Part shown: piece after piece, positions 17,963 to 27,738 of the stretch | How positions within the stretch are numbered: position 1 is the first letter of the stretch | How the letters are laid out: each line of letters starts with the position of its first letter | DNA from: Pseudoxanthomonas sp. Root630 | Lineage (GTDB): Bacteria; Pseudomonadota; Gammaproteobacteria; Xanthomonadales; Xanthomonadaceae | Assembly: GCF_001427585.1 (NCBI RefSeq) | Contig: NZ_LMGY01000016.1 | Location: 271,439-335,438 of the forward strand | Direction of reading: 5' to 3' | Length of the DNA stretch: 64,000 nt | Notes under the pieces: generated by a model | Databases searched by the model: none | What the model saw: the letters and a program-made list of their open reading frames with translations, nothing else | What the model was told of the DNA's origin: nothing | Program-made: the position numbers and the translations under genes

Positions 17963-19507
17963 ATGCTGTTTCAGCGCCGAAAGCCGCTTGACCTGATTCT
18001 CCAGACCGCCGCCAAACGCTCGCTTTCCCGCCAATTGGGCGCCTTCGATCTGACCATGCTGGGTATCGGCGCCGTGATCGGCACCGGCATCTTCGTGCTG
18101 ACTGCGGTGGCGGCCAACAAGGCCGGCCCGGGCATGATGTACAGCTTCATCATCGCCGGCGCGGTCTGCGCCCTGACGGCACTGATCTACTCCGAAATCG
18201 CGGCCATGGTCCCGGTCTCGGGCTCGGCCTACACCTATTCCTACGCTGTCCTGGGCGAAGTCCTGGCCTGGATGGTCGGCTGGGCGCTGATCCTGGAGTA
18301 TGCGGTCGCCGCCGGCGCCGTCTCCGTGGGATGGTCCGGTTACGCGAACGGCTTCCTCGCCCACCATGGGGTCGGGTTGCCCGATGTCCTGACAGCGGGG
18401 CCGTTCTGGGTCGAACACGTCAAGGACCAGGGCGCCGTGATCCACATGGTGGACGGCGTGACCCACAAGGGCGGCTTCAACCTGATCGCCTTCCTGCTGG
18501 CGCTGCTGGTGACGTGGCTGCTCGTGCTGGGCACCAGCAAATCGGCGAAGGTCACCGCTGTGCTGGTGGCCATCAAGATCGTCGCACTGATGGCCTTCAT
18601 CGCCCTGGCCTTCCCGCAGGTGCAGAGCGCCAACTTCGAACCGATGCTGCCGAACGGCTGGGGCACCCCGCTGTCCGGCGTCGGCGTGCTCGGCGCCGCG
18701 GCGTCGATCTTCTTCGCCTACGTGGGTTTCGATGCCGTCTCCACGGCGGCCGAGGAAACCAAGAATCCGAACCGCAACATCCCGATCGGCCTGATCGGTT
18801 CGCTCGCCGTCTGCACGGTGATCTATCTGTTGGTGGCCTATACGGCGATCGGCTCGATGGGCGCCCAACCGGGTGGCCCGCTGTCCGGCAGCAAGGAGCC
18901 GCTGGCGTTCGTGCTACGCGAGATCGGTTATTCGTGGTGGGGCGACGCCGTGGGCTTCGCTGCCATCCTGGCGCTGCCGTCGGTCGTGCTGATGATGATG
19001 TTCGGCCAGACCCGCATCCTGTTCACCATGTCGCGCGACGGCCTGCTGCCGGACAAGCTGGCTTCGGTGCACCCGAAGTACAAGACCCCGCACGTCATCA
19101 CCTGGATCACCGGTATCTTCGTGGCGTTCTTCGCCGCGCTGTTTCCGGTCGACATCCTGGCGGACATCTCCAATGCCGGCACCCTGTTCGCCTTCGCCGC
19201 CGTCGCCGTCGGTGTGATGGTGCTGCGCCGGACCGAGCCGGGCCGCGCACGTCCGTTCAAGACCCCGATGATCTGGATCGTCGGTCCGCTGGCGGTGTTC
19301 GGCAGCGCCCTGCTGTTCTTCAGCCTGGGCTGGAACCCGACCATCAAGTTCTTCTGCGTGTGGGCCATCGTCGGCCTGATCGTGTACTTCGGCTATGCGC
19401 GTCGCCGCAGCCACCTGGCGCCCGGCAACGAGCACCTGCTGCACGGCCACGGCGACAAGCTCGAGGCCGACCCGCTGGTGCAGGAAGGCCCGAACGCCGG
19501 CCCCTGA
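17963..19507 (+). CDS. APC-family amino acid permease (CAT-like)
   Basis: A 514-residue integral inner-membrane protein with about 12-14 hydrophobic segments. The first helix carries the APC substrate motif GIGAVIGTGIFVLT, and the YSEIAAMVPVSGSAYTYSYAVLGE block is typical of cationic amino acid transporter-like members. The substrate is unassigned. A stable hairpin follows the gene, and a second, distant APC gene lies immediately downstream. Confidence 0.92.
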   Translation: MLFQRRKPLDLILQTAAKRSLSRQLGAFDLTMLGIGAVIGTGIFVLTAVAANKAGPGMMYSFIIAGAVCALTALIYSEIAAMVPVSGSAYTYSYAVLGEVLAWMVGWALILEYAVAAGAVSVGWSGYANGFLAHHGVGLPDVLTAGPFWVEHVKDQGAVIHMVDGVTHKGGFNLIAFLLALLVTWLLVLGTSKSAKVTAVLVAIKIVALMAFIALAFPQVQSANFEPMLPNGWGTPLSGVGVLGAAASIFFAYVGFDAVSTAAEETKNPNRNIPIGLIGSLAVCTVIYLLVAYTAIGSMGAQPGGPLSGSKEPLAFVLREIGYSWWGDAVGFAAILALPSVVLMMMFGQTRILFTMSRDGLLPDKLASVHPKYKTPHVITWITGIFVAFFAALFPVDILADISNAGTLFAFAAVAVGVMVLRRTEPGRARPFKTPMIWIVGPLAVFGSALLFFSLGWNPTIKFFCVWAIVGLIVYFGYARRRSHLAPGNEHLLHGHGDKLEADPLVQEGPNAGP

Positions 19508-19532
19508 TCCAGGGTACCCGGCGGTAAAGCCC

Positions 19533-19560
19533 GAGAATGGCGCGGAAACGCGCCATTCTC
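19533..19560 (+). terminator. Stem-loop between two permease genes, possible terminator
   Basis: A perfect 12-bp stem (GAGAATGGCGCG / CGCGCCATTCTC) with a GAAA tetraloop begins 25 bases after the permease stop. Only a short CGTTTC tail follows, so it may be a weak intrinsic terminator or a transcript-stabilising hairpin. Confidence 0.5.
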
Positions 19561-19598
19561 CGTTTCAGGGTCCGATACCTCTCTTCTTTCGCCTGCCC

Positions 19599-20900
19599 AT
19601 GTCCGACACCACGCCCCGCAAGATCGGTCCGGTCCTGGCGACCTTCGCGGTCGCCAACAACATGATCGGGTCAGGCTTCTTCCTGCTGCCCGCCACGCTT
19701 GCGCGCTCCGGCGGCGTCACCGCGCTGAGCTGGCTGCTCGCCACGCTGCTGGCCGTGCTGCTCGGCGCCACCTTCGCGCGGCTGGTACGCGATTACCCCA
19801 AGCTCGATTGCCCGGATGACTACGTCCGCCCCGCGCTGGGTCGCGACATGGGATTCCTGGCAGCCACGCTGTACTGGATCTCGTCCTGGATCGGCAACAA
19901 CGCCATCGCGGTCGCGGCTTTCGGCTACCTGGCGCTGCTGCTGCCTGTCGAGGACGGGGCCGCCACGCGCGTGATCGGGCAAGTCGCGCTGATCTGGCTG
20001 ATGTTCGCCCTGAACCTGTTCGGCCCGCGCGCCATCGCGCGCTTCCAGTCCCTCTGCGTCGTCCTCGGCCTGCTGCCGGTGGCCGCCATCCTCATCTGGG
20101 GCTGGGGCAGTTTCGACACCGCACTCTATCGCGACGCCTGGAATGTCTCCGGCACTTCGGATGCGCATGTCGTCCTTTCGTCGCTGGCGCCCATCTTCTG
20201 GGCCTTTGTCGGGCTGGAAACCGGCGCGATGGTGGCCGGCGTCGTGCGCGACCCCGCGCGCAACGTGCCGATCGCGACCCTCGGCGGCATCGTGATCGCG
20301 GGCGCCGTGTATCTCACTTCGTCCGTGCTGATGATGGGTATCGTGCCTGCTGCGGAGTTGGCGGATTCCGGTGCGCCGTTCGCGCTGGTCGCCGGTCGCA
20401 TGTTCGGCGACTGGGCCATCCCGGTGATCGCCGCCGCGGCCGCGATCAAGGCGACGGGCACGCTGGGCGGCTGGATGCTGGTGACCGGCGAATCCGGCGC
20501 CCGTGCGGCGCAGCGCGGGTTCCTGCCCCCGGTCTTCGGCCGCCTGCGCGCCAATGGCGCGGCCGGCTGGGGCCTCTTCCTCGTCACGGTGTCGATGACC
20601 GTGCTGGCGTTCTTCACCTTATCGCCCACCGTCGCTGGCCAGTTCGAAACCATCATCAACATGGTGGTGGTGCTGGTGGTCATGGCCTACGTCGCCGCCT
20701 CCCTGAGCCTGGCCTGGGGCACGCCGACGCGCCCGGCTTCGGCGAGCGATCGCGTCGTCGGCATCGGCGCACTGCTGGCGTGCGGCCTGCTGGTGTATTC
20801 CACGCCCGTGAAGACCCTGGTGGGTGGCGTCGTCGTCGCCCTGCTGGCGCTCGCGGTGTATCGCACCTTCGCGCGCCCACGCCCGATGGGCGACGGATAG
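19599..20900 (+). CDS. APC-family amino acid transporter (AdiC-like)
   Basis: A 433-residue membrane protein with about 12 helices. The first helix has VANNMIGSGFFLLPATLAR, the GSG(F/V)xxLP form of basic amino acid/polyamine antiporters such as AdiC, CadB and PotE. The FWAFVGLETGAMVAGVVRDPARNVPIAT block is also characteristic. The length is close to AdiC (445). Exchange of arginine/agmatine or a similar pair is possible but not shown. The ATG at 19599 is chosen because the frame upstream overlaps the previous gene. Confidence 0.9.
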   Translation: MSDTTPRKIGPVLATFAVANNMIGSGFFLLPATLARSGGVTALSWLLATLLAVLLGATFARLVRDYPKLDCPDDYVRPALGRDMGFLAATLYWISSWIGNNAIAVAAFGYLALLLPVEDGAATRVIGQVALIWLMFALNLFGPRAIARFQSLCVVLGLLPVAAILIWGWGSFDTALYRDAWNVSGTSDAHVVLSSLAPIFWAFVGLETGAMVAGVVRDPARNVPIATLGGIVIAGAVYLTSSVLMMGIVPAAELADSGAPFALVAGRMFGDWAIPVIAAAAAIKATGTLGGWMLVTGESGARAAQRGFLPPVFGRLRANGAAGWGLFLVTVSMTVLAFFTLSPTVAGQFETIINMVVVLVVMAYVAASLSLAWGTPTRPASASDRVVGIGALLACGLLVYSTPVKTLVGGVVVALLALAVYRTFARPRPMGDG

Positions 20901-20922
20901 CCGCTGGCGGTAAACTGCCCGC

Positions 20923-21564
20923 ATGAGCACCCTGCCCTACGACGCCGACCAGCTGCGCGAGCGCGCGCACTCGATCATCAGCAACGTGCGCGAGCTGTCG
21001 CAGCTCGGCTGGACGCCCGCGACCAGCAGCAACTTCTCCGAACGCCTGGACGAGCGCCATGCCGCCATCACCGTGTCCGGCCGCGACAAGGGCCGGCTGG
21101 TGGAAGGCGACATCATGGTGGTGGATTTCGAGGGCAAGGCCGTCGGCAGCGACCACCGCCCGTCGGCGGAAACCCTGCTGCACACCCAGCTCTATCGCCG
21201 GTACCCGGAGATCGGCTGCGTGCTCCACACGCACTCGCTGGTGCAGACGGTCGCTTCAAGGCTGTTCGCCGGCGCCGGCCACGTCCGGCTGGAAGGCTTC
21301 GAACTGCTGAAGGCGTTCCAGGGCAACCAGACGCACGAGATGGCGATCGACGTGCCGGTGTTCGCCAACACCCAGGACATGCCGACGCTGGCCGCCCAGG
21401 TCGATGCCCTGCTCGATCAGCAGCCGCTCTGGGGCTACCTGATCGACGGCCACGGCCTGTACGCCTGGGGCCGCACCATGGCCGAAGCACGCCGGCACCT
21501 GGAAGCCTTCGAGTTCCTGTTCGCCGCCGAACTGGAGCTGCGCAAGCTCGGCTGCCGGCGCTGA
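20923..21564 (+). CDS. mtnB: Methylthioribulose-1-phosphate dehydratase
   Basis: A 213-residue class II aldolase-fold zinc enzyme that dehydrates 5-methylthioribulose-1-phosphate in methionine salvage. It shows [13 protein letters not shown], the metal-binding HTHSLVQTV and a C-terminal His in [11 protein letters not shown]. mtnD and mtnC follow on the same strand, which fixes the pathway. Isomerase mtnA and kinase/phosphorylase genes are not in the window. Confidence 0.94.
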   Translation: MSTLPYDADQLRERAHSIISNVRELSQLGWTPATSSNFSERLDERHAAITVSGRDKGRLVEGDIMVVDFEGKAVGSDHRPSAETLLHTQLYRRYPEIGCVLHTHSLVQTVASRLFAGAGHVRLEGFELLKAFQGNQTHEMAIDVPVFANTQDMPTLAAQVDALLDQQPLWGYLIDGHGLYAWGRTMAEARRHLEAFEFLFAAELELRKLGCRR

Positions 21565-21661
21565 TAACCGCCGGTTATCGCAGCGTTCCGTTTCCGCAAC
21601 AAGGCAAGCGGACCGGGTTTGCTACCCTTAGCGTCCCCCCTCGCCGCCTCACGCCATCGCC

Positions 21662-22222
21662 ATGAGCCGCCTGCGCATCTTCAAGGAATCCGACCCGGCC
21701 ACCCCGGAGTTCGCCAGTTACGACCCCGACTTCATCGCCACCGAGCTGAAGAAGATCGGCGTGGTCTTCGAGCGCTGGAAGGCGAACAAGGCGGTCGAAC
21801 CTGGCGCCTCGCCAGAGGACGTGATGGACGCCTATCGCGCCGACATCGATCGCCTGGTCGCCGAGCGCGGGTTCAAGACCGTCGACGTGGTCAGCATCGC
21901 GCCGGACAACCCGCAGCGCGAGGCGATGCGCGCGAAGTTCCTCGACGAGCACTTCCACAAGGAAGACGAAGTGCGCTTCTTCGTGGCCGGCTCGGGCCTG
22001 TTCACGCTGCACGTGGACGGCAAGGTCTACGAGATCGAGTGCGTGCAGGACGACCTGATCGCCGTACCCGACGGCGCGCTGCACTGGTTCGACATGGGGC
22101 CTGAGCCACGCTTCGTCGCGATCCGCTTCTTCACCGAGCCGGATGGCTGGGTCGGCCATTTCACCGGCACCACCATCGCGCAGGCATTCCCGCGCTATGA
22201 AGGCCTGACCCAGGGCCACTGA
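21662..22222 (+). CDS. mtnD: Acireductone dioxygenase
   Basis: A 186-residue cupin of the ARD family. The metal ligands are visible: HFHKEDE (His, His, Glu) and the later His in [10 protein letters not shown]. The enzyme oxidises acireductone to the keto acid precursor of methionine (Fe form) or to an off-pathway product (Ni form). It lies 97 bases after mtnB; a small hairpin GATAACC-GCC-GGTTATC (21563-21579) sits at the end of mtnB. Confidence 0.95.
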   Translation: MSRLRIFKESDPATPEFASYDPDFIATELKKIGVVFERWKANKAVEPGASPEDVMDAYRADIDRLVAERGFKTVDVVSIAPDNPQREAMRAKFLDEHFHKEDEVRFFVAGSGLFTLHVDGKVYEIECVQDDLIAVPDGALHWFDMGPEPRFVAIRFFTEPDGWVGHFTGTTIAQAFPRYEGLTQGH

Positions 22223-22253
22223 GCCCCGCTCACCGACCGCCAGACCAAGCACC

Positions 22254-22955
22254 ATGCCCGTTTCCGCCATCCTCACCGACATCGAAGGCACCACGAGCAG
22301 CATCTCGTTCGTCAAGGACGTGCTGTTCCCTTACGCGCGACGCGCCCTGCCCGGGTTCGTCCGCGAACACGGCGATGAGCCGGAGGTGCGACGCTGGCTG
22401 GACGCGGTGGCCACCGAGCACGGCAGCATCTGCAGCGATGACGTCATCGTGGAGACGCTGCAGGGCTGGATCGACCAGGACCGCAAGCACACCGCGCTGA
22501 AGGCGCTGCAGGGCCTGATCTGGGAAGCGGGCTACCGCGATGCCGACTTCACCGCCCACATCTATCCGGATGCCGCGCCCGCACTCAGCGCGTGGTACGC
22601 CCAGGGCTATCCGCTGTACGTGTACTCGTCGGGCTCGGTGCCGGCGCAGAAGTTGTTCTTCGGCCACAGCGATGCAGGCGATCTGACGCCCCTGTTCTCC
22701 GGATGGTTCGATACCGAAGTCGGCGGCAAGCGCGAAGCCGGCAGCTACCGCGCGATCGCCGAGCGCATCGGCGTGCCGGCGGAGAGGATCCTGTTCCTGT
22801 CCGATGTGGTCGAAGAGCTCGATGCCGCGCGAGACGCGGGCCTGCAGACGCGCCTGATCGATCGCCTGGAGGACTACCCGGCTCCGCGCGACGGCGATGC
22901 GGCGCACGGCCATCCGCGCGCCACCACGTTCGACGCGATCGAACTTCCGCACTGA
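22254..22955 (+). CDS. mtnC: Enolase-phosphatase E1
   Basis: A 233-residue HAD-superfamily enzyme that converts the diketo phosphate intermediate to acireductone in methionine salvage. The HAD motif I is modified as in the family ([24 protein letters not shown], with Asp8 as the nucleophile candidate); motif II is VYSSGS and motif III/IV are [11 protein letters not shown] and [12 protein letters not shown]. It follows mtnD after 31 bases and precedes the exporter by 8 bases. Confidence 0.95.
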   Translation: MPVSAILTDIEGTTSSISFVKDVLFPYARRALPGFVREHGDEPEVRRWLDAVATEHGSICSDDVIVETLQGWIDQDRKHTALKALQGLIWEAGYRDADFTAHIYPDAAPALSAWYAQGYPLYVYSSGSVPAQKLFFGHSDAGDLTPLFSGWFDTEVGGKREAGSYRAIAERIGVPAERILFLSDVVEELDAARDAGLQTRLIDRLEDYPAPRDGDAAHGHPRATTFDAIELPH

Positions 22956-22963
22956 GCCCTCTC

Positions 22964-23836
22964 ATGGCATCGCAACGCACGGCCACGCTGATCGGGCTGG
23001 CGGCCATCCTGCTGTGGGCTTCGCTGGCGGTGCTGACGACGGCGACAGGCGCGCTGCCGCCGTTCCAGGTGCTGGCGATCAGCTTCGGCGTGGCGGCTTT
23101 CCTCGGGCTCGTGCGCGCGGCAGTACGCGGACGTGCCGGCTGGGCTGAACTGCGCCAACCGTGGGCGGCGCTGACGCTGTCAACGCTGGCGCTGTTCGGT
23201 TACCACGCGCTCTACTTCATCGCACTGAAGCGCGCGCCCGCGGTCGAAGCGAACCTGCTGAACTACATGTGGCCGCTGCTGATCGTGGTGTTCGCCGGGC
23301 TGCTCGGCGGCGTCGCGGTGCGCGGCGGGCAATGGGTGGGCACGCTGCTCGGCCTGATCGCCGCCGTGCTGCTGGTGACGCGCGGCCGGGGACTGCAGGT
23401 CGATCCTGCGCATGTGCCCGGGTACCTCGCCGCGCTCAGTGCAGCGGTGATCTGGGCGGCCTACTCCGTCCTCAACCGACGCTTCGCCGACGTCCCGACC
23501 GCCGCCATCACCGTGGCCTGCGCAGGGGTTTCAATCCTGGGCGGCGTCGCGCACCTGCTGTTCGAGCGCACGGTCGCTCCCGATGCCACGCAGTGGGCGG
23601 TGCTGGTGGTGATGGGAGTCGGTCCGGTAGGCGCCGCGTTCTGGCTCTGGGACCATGGCACCAAGCGCGGCGACATCGCGTTGCTGGGCAGTCTTTCCTA
23701 TCTCGCGCCCCTGTTGTCGACGCTGCTGCTGGTCGTCTCGGGTCGCGCGCAGGCGCACTGGATCCAGGCGGTGGCGATCGCCCTGCTGCTGACCGGCGCC
23801 TGGCTCAGCGTGCGGGCCAGCCGCAACGCTCGATGA
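22964..23836 (+). CDS. EamA/DMT-family transporter
   Basis: A 290-residue inner-membrane protein with about ten hydrophobic segments arranged as two EamA repeats (first AAILLWASLAVLTTATG..., second YLAALSAAVIWAAYSVLNRRF). Members export amino acids or metabolites; YddG-like aromatic amino acid exporters share the look. It starts eight bases after mtnC, so it is probably co-transcribed with methionine salvage. The substrate is unknown. Confidence 0.88.
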   Translation: MASQRTATLIGLAAILLWASLAVLTTATGALPPFQVLAISFGVAAFLGLVRAAVRGRAGWAELRQPWAALTLSTLALFGYHALYFIALKRAPAVEANLLNYMWPLLIVVFAGLLGGVAVRGGQWVGTLLGLIAAVLLVTRGRGLQVDPAHVPGYLAALSAAVIWAAYSVLNRRFADVPTAAITVACAGVSILGGVAHLLFERTVAPDATQWAVLVVMGVGPVGAAFWLWDHGTKRGDIALLGSLSYLAPLLSTLLLVVSGRAQAHWIQAVAIALLLTGAWLSVRASRNAR

Positions 23837-23890
23837 GAGCGATTCGCGTTTCTACACGCGTCGAGCGATTTGCCTAGACTGCGCGCCACG

Positions 23891-23962
23891 TCGCCCGCCA
23901 GCCTTCGCCAGCCAGCCACGTCAGCCTCGCCCGCCAGCCTCCGCTCGCCCGCCAGGTTCCAG
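23891..23962. repeat. Degenerate 18-bp tandem repeat
   Basis: TCGCCCGCCA recurs at 23891, 23927 and 23945, spacings that are multiples of 18, so the stretch is about four imperfect units of 18 bp (TCGCCCGCCAGCCTYCGC). It lies between the converging EamA and YdeI genes, just before the YdeI stop. Confidence 0.6.
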
Positions 23963-23990
23963 GACGCCTCCTTCGGGAGGCGCTTCCATT

Positions 23991-24569
23991 TCAGGCCCCG
24001 TGGATCTTCTCGCCGCGCGCGAGCATGGCGACCAGCTTCTCGATGCGCGCGCGACGGGTCTCCGGCTTCACCGCCGTCTGCACGCGCCAGCACACCGCGT
24101 ACCGGTTGGTCTTGTCGAGGGCGTCGAAGAAGGCCTTGGCCTTGCGGTTCTTCGCCAGTGCCTTCGCGAGCTCGTCGGGCACGTCCATCGACTTCGCGCC
24201 ATCGTAGGCGGCCTCCCAGCGGCCATCGGCCTTGGCGGATTCGACCTCGCGCAAGCCTGCCGGCCGCATCCGCCCCGCGGCAACCAGGCCTTCGATCTTG
24301 GCGACGTTGATCTTCGACCACGTGCTGCGCGCACGCCGCGGCGTGAAGCGCTGCAGGAAGAACTGCGCGTCGAATCCCTTCTTCTGCCCGTCGATCCACC
24401 CGTGGCAGAGCGCCACGTCGAGCGCTTCCGCATAGCTCACCGAGGTGATGCCCGACGCTTTCTTCGCGATCTTCAACCACACGCCCGTTGAGTCCGAATG
24501 ATGCGCCAGCCAGCGTTCCCACGCGGTTGCATCCGCGAAATGCTCGATGTGAAGTTCCGTGGCGGCCAC
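23991..24569 (-). CDS. YdeI/OmpD-associated family protein
   Basis: A 192-residue soluble protein matching the YdeI family (WLAHHSDSTGVWLKIAKKASG, EALDVALCHGWIDGQKKGFDAQFFLQRFTPRRARSTWSKIN), with a C-terminal helical DUF1905/OmdA-like segment. Its biochemical activity is unknown; some relatives are annotated as bacteriocin-protection proteins. It begins at GTG two bases after the metallophosphoesterase stop, with GGAG nine bases before the start, so the two genes form an operon. Confidence 0.9.
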   Translation of the reverse strand: MAATELHIEHFADATAWERWLAHHSDSTGVWLKIAKKASGITSVSYAEALDVALCHGWIDGQKKGFDAQFFLQRFTPRRARSTWSKINVAKIEGLVAAGRMRPAGLREVESAKADGRWEAAYDGAKSMDVPDELAKALAKNRKAKAFFDALDKTNRYAVCWRVQTAVKPETRRARIEKLVAMLARGEKIHGA

Positions 24570-24571
24570 GG

Positions 24572-26149
24572 TCAGGACTCCCCGACCTGTAGCCGATAGG
24601 ACGTCGTCGCCGACTGTTCACCGCGCCAACGATCGAACGCACGCACCTCGATGGCATGCTCGCCCTCGGCCAGGTCGGTGGGCAGCGCGCCCCGCCACAG
24701 GTGCTGGGATGCTTCGGCTTCGGGCGAGCGATCGAAGCCGCGCAGCGCGGCGGCCGCATCGTCGCGCATGTTCTCGGCCAGCAAGCGCGGATCGGGCTGC
24801 TCCACGCGTTTCATCGGCTTCCACGCACCGCCATCGACGCGATACTCCACGCGGGTCCCGGCATCGCCCATGTAGACGTTGGCGAACACGCCCCACGCGG
24901 GGTAAGCGCCCTTCCGCAGTACGCGTGGCGCGTGCAGGCCGATGCCGCTGTCGTCTTGGCTGCGCGCGGGATGCCACGACAGCGCGTAGTCGCCGCCGGC
25001 GCGCACGCGCAGCCGCGCGTAGCCGTTGGGCGTGCCGTCGGCCATCGTGGTGTCGGGAATGCCCTCGGCATCCTTGACGCCCGACCAGTAGGCACCACAG
25101 GCGGCACCAACGTTGTACTCGTGCAACGGTTGGAGGCCCTGCCAGCCGGTGGAGGCGTCGTGATACCAGTGCCGTTGCGTATGGGTGTGCCCACTGAGCA
25201 ACAGCACGTGCGGGAAGTCCTTCAGCATCGCAAACAGGCGCTCCCGGTCCTCCGCGCGGAATCCGCGCGCACCGGGCTCGTAGAACGGAATATGGACCCC
25301 GATCACCAGCAGCCGGTCTTTCCGCACCGTGGGCAGGTAGGCCTGCAGGAAGGCGAACTGGTCCTCGCGCAACCCGCCGGCATAGGCAGGCGACTTGCCC
25401 GGCTGGTAGATCACGTCATCCAGGCCGATGAAGGTCGCGGCCTCTTCCTCCCACGCGAAGGTGTCCGGCCCCAGGTGATGGCGGAACGTGCGCAGCGATT
25501 CTTCATCGGTGGCCGCATCGAAATCGAGGTCATGATTGCCCGGAATGAACAGCCACGGCACCTGCAGGCTCATCGTGGTACGCAGGATCTCCGGGTACAG
25601 CGACAGGTCGTCGTTGGTCACGTCGCCCAGCGTCAGGCCCAGGGCAGCGCCATGCGACCCCACGAGCGGTTGCACGATGTCGCGCCAGTAGTAGTCCACA
25701 TCCTTCACGGAAGATGTCTGACTGTCGGCGAACAGCAGCACGTCGAGTTCACGGCGTTCCGCCGCCTTCGGCCTCAGCGCGAAGTGGGTGCAATCGGGCT
25801 GGCGCTGCGGGATGCCGCCGTACTTCAACGCGGGGCCGGCGTGGTACTGCAGGTTGCGCCAGCGGGCCGGCAGACCATCCCGTCCTACCGCGAGGTCGTA
25901 GCCGGGCGGCTTGATGATGAAGAGGGTGCGACCGTCCACGTAGTCGAGGGTGTACTCGCCCTGCGCGTCGCTGGTCGCGATATCGATGCCATTGGATACC
26001 TTGATGCCGGGCAAGCCCGGCTCCCCTCGATCGCGGACCCCGTTGCCGTTGCGGTCCTCGAACACCTGTCCTCCGCTGCAGGGCGGCGGCAAGGCGTGGG
26101 CGGGGACGGCCAGACAGGCCAGCAGCAGCGTGATCAGCGAGGCGCGCAC
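24572..26149 (-). CDS. Secreted calcineurin-like metallophosphoesterase
   Basis: I place the start at GTG 26149, which gives a 525-residue protein with a signal peptide (RASLITLLLACLAVPAHA); the open frame extends to 26386 across a dispersed repeat. An N-terminal SdrD-B-like beta domain (FEDRNGNGVRDRGEPGLPGIKVSNG) is followed by a calcineurin-like domain with FADSQTS, LGDVTND, IPGNHD and LSGHTHTQRH, the usual metal ligand blocks, and a beta-rich C-terminal domain. It is likely a periplasmic or extracellular phosphoesterase; its substrate is unknown. Confidence 0.87.
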   Translation of the reverse strand: MRASLITLLLACLAVPAHALPPPCSGGQVFEDRNGNGVRDRGEPGLPGIKVSNGIDIATSDAQGEYTLDYVDGRTLFIIKPPGYDLAVGRDGLPARWRNLQYHAGPALKYGGIPQRQPDCTHFALRPKAAERRELDVLLFADSQTSSVKDVDYYWRDIVQPLVGSHGAALGLTLGDVTNDDLSLYPEILRTTMSLQVPWLFIPGNHDLDFDAATDEESLRTFRHHLGPDTFAWEEEAATFIGLDDVIYQPGKSPAYAGGLREDQFAFLQAYLPTVRKDRLLVIGVHIPFYEPGARGFRAEDRERLFAMLKDFPHVLLLSGHTHTQRHWYHDASTGWQGLQPLHEYNVGAACGAYWSGVKDAEGIPDTTMADGTPNGYARLRVRAGGDYALSWHPARSQDDSGIGLHAPRVLRKGAYPAWGVFANVYMGDAGTRVEYRVDGGAWKPMKRVEQPDPRLLAENMRDDAAAALRGFDRSPEAEASQHLWRGALPTDLAEGEHAIEVRAFDRWRGEQSATTSYRLQVGES

Positions 26150-26282
26150 GGTGGTTCCAGCGAGAACGACCGCCGGATTATGGCGCAGCCCGGCAGTCGT
26201 GACGACGCCCTCGCGGAGGAGACGCACGTCGAGAAGGTCATCGCCGCTGCAGGGGTTGCGGTGGTGTCTCGAGGAGAACGCC

Positions 26283-26304
26283 CGCGACTCACGTCGCTCC
26301 CACA
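26283..26304. repeat. Single degenerate REP-like arm
   Basis: CGCGACTCACGTCGCTCCCA plus two bases resembles one arm of the repeat pairs at 10.7 and 35.9 kb. No convincing partner is nearby, so this is probably a decayed copy in the 196-bp gap between hisI and the metallophosphoesterase gene. Confidence 0.55.
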
Positions 26305-26345
26305 CGCGGCTGGCGGCAGCAGGTGCGCAGAAGCGCAGCCCTGCG

Positions 26346-26972
26346 TCAGGCGGATGCGTGGCGCTCGCGCAGCACGGCGACGGCATCGGCCAGCGACAGG
26401 CCTCGGGCGCGCAGCAGGACCGTCAGGTGGTACAGCAGGTCGGCGCTCTCACCGAGAAGCGCGGCGTCATCCTGCGCGACCGCCGCCAGCGCGGTCTCCA
26501 CGCCCTCTTCGCCCACTTTCTGCGCAATGCGGCGCACGCCGGCGTCGAACAGGCGCGTGGTGTAGCTGTTGCCGGGTCGCTCGCGCTCACGCCGCGCGAT
26601 CACCGTGTCGAGCTCGGCGAGGAACGCACCGGGCGCTTCCGGGAAACAGCTGGCGCGCTGCAGGTGGCAGGTCGGCCCGCGCGGATGCGCGAGCACCAGC
26701 AGGCTGTCGTCGTCACAGTCCACGTCCACCGAGACCAGGTCCAGCACGTGGCCCGAGCTTTCGCCCTTGGTCCACAAGCGTTGCTTGCTGCGACTGAAGA
26801 ACGTCACCCGGCGACTGGTCAGCGTCGCGTCCAGCGCTTCGCGATTCATGTAACCCAGCATCAGCACGCGCAGCGTCGTCGCATCCTGCACGATGGCAGG
26901 CAGCAAGCCGTCGCCCTTCGCCCAGTCCAGCCGTGCAGGATCGATCGCTTGCCCACGGAATTCAGTCGCCAC
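26346..26972 (-). CDS. hisI: Bifunctional phosphoribosyl-AMP cyclohydrolase / phosphoribosyl-ATP diphosphatase
   Basis: A 208-residue HisIE fusion for steps 2 and 3 of histidine synthesis. The N-terminal cyclohydrolase part has [23 protein letters not shown], the metal-binding [10 protein letters not shown] and [12 protein letters not shown]; the C-terminal part (about 115-208) is the MazG-like diphosphatase with [13 protein letters not shown]. It starts at GTG 26972 and overlaps hisF by 11 bases. It is the last gene of the his operon. Confidence 0.96.
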   Translation of the reverse strand: MATEFRGQAIDPARLDWAKGDGLLPAIVQDATTLRVLMLGYMNREALDATLTSRRVTFFSRSKQRLWTKGESSGHVLDLVSVDVDCDDDSLLVLAHPRGPTCHLQRASCFPEAPGAFLAELDTVIARRERERPGNSYTTRLFDAGVRRIAQKVGEEGVETALAAVAQDDAALLGESADLLYHLTVLLRARGLSLADAVAVLRERHASA

Positions 26973-27738
26973 GTCGCACCTCGATGCCCTGCCCTGCCAA
27001 TGCCCGCTTCAACGCCGGAATCGCGATGTGCCCGCTGTGGAAGACACTTGCGGCCAACGCGCCGTCCACGTCCGCCTGTTGGAAGACATCGGCGAAATGA
27101 TCCACCTCACCCGCGCCCCCCGAGGCGACGAGCGGCACCTCGCAGATCGCACGGACCGCCTGCAGCTGCGCAAGATCGTAACCCCGCCGCACGCCGTCCT
27201 GGTCCATGCAGTTCAACACGATCTCACCGGCGCCCAGACGCTGGGCCTGCACCACCCAATCCAGCGTGCGCAAGCCGGCGCCCTGCATCTTCGACGGATC
27301 GCCGGTGTAGCGACGCACGCGCCATTCGCCGTCGGCTTCCAGGATGGAATCCACGCCGACCACGACGCACTGCACGCCGAACGCCTGCGCCAGTTCGCCG
27401 ATCAGCGCCGGTCGTTCGAGCGCCGGTGTGTTGACCGACACCTTGTCGGCCCCGCTGTACAGCACGCGCCGCGCCGTTTCCACATCGCGGATGCCGCCGG
27501 CCACGCAGAACGGGATGTCCAGCAGACGCGACACGCGTTCGATCCAGGCGTAGTCCACAGACCGGCCTTCGGGACTGGCGCTGATGTCGTAGAAGACCAG
27601 CTCGTCGGCGCCTTCGTCGCGATAGCGCAACGCCAGTTCGGCGATGTCGCCCATGTCGACGTGGTCGCGGAACTTCACGCCCTTGACCACGCGACCTTCG
27701 CGCACGTCCAGGCAGGGAATGATGCGCCGGCTCAGCAT
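26962..27738 (-). CDS. hisF: Imidazole glycerol phosphate synthase cyclase subunit HisF
   Basis: A 258-residue TIM-barrel enzyme that combines PRFAR with ammonia from HisH to make IGP and AICAR. The catalytic Asp residues appear in IPCLDVREG (Asp11) and [12 protein letters not shown]; the phosphate sites AGGIRD and [11 protein letters not shown] are intact. It overlaps hisA by seven bases. Confidence 0.97.
   Translation of the reverse strand: MLSRRIIPCLDVREGRVVKGVKFRDHVDMGDIAELALRYRDEGADELVFYDISASPEGRSVDYAWIERVSRLLDIPFCVAGGIRDVETARRVLYSGADKVSVNTPALERPALIGELAQAFGVQCVVVGVDSILEADGEWRVRRYTGDPSKMQGAGLRTLDWVVQAQRLGAGEIVLNCMDQDGVRRGYDLAQLQAVRAICEVPLVASGGAGEVDHFADVFQQADVDGALAASVFHSGHIAIPALKRALAGQGIEVRRGD

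Noticed and set aside
21563..21579. Hairpin GATAACC-GCC-GGTTATC after mtnB as a terminator
   Set aside because: No T-run follows, and mtnD continues on the same strand; too weak to call.
23891..23962. CRISPR-like array
   Set aside because: The units are 18 bp, degenerate, contiguous and without unique spacers, so this is a simple tandem repeat.
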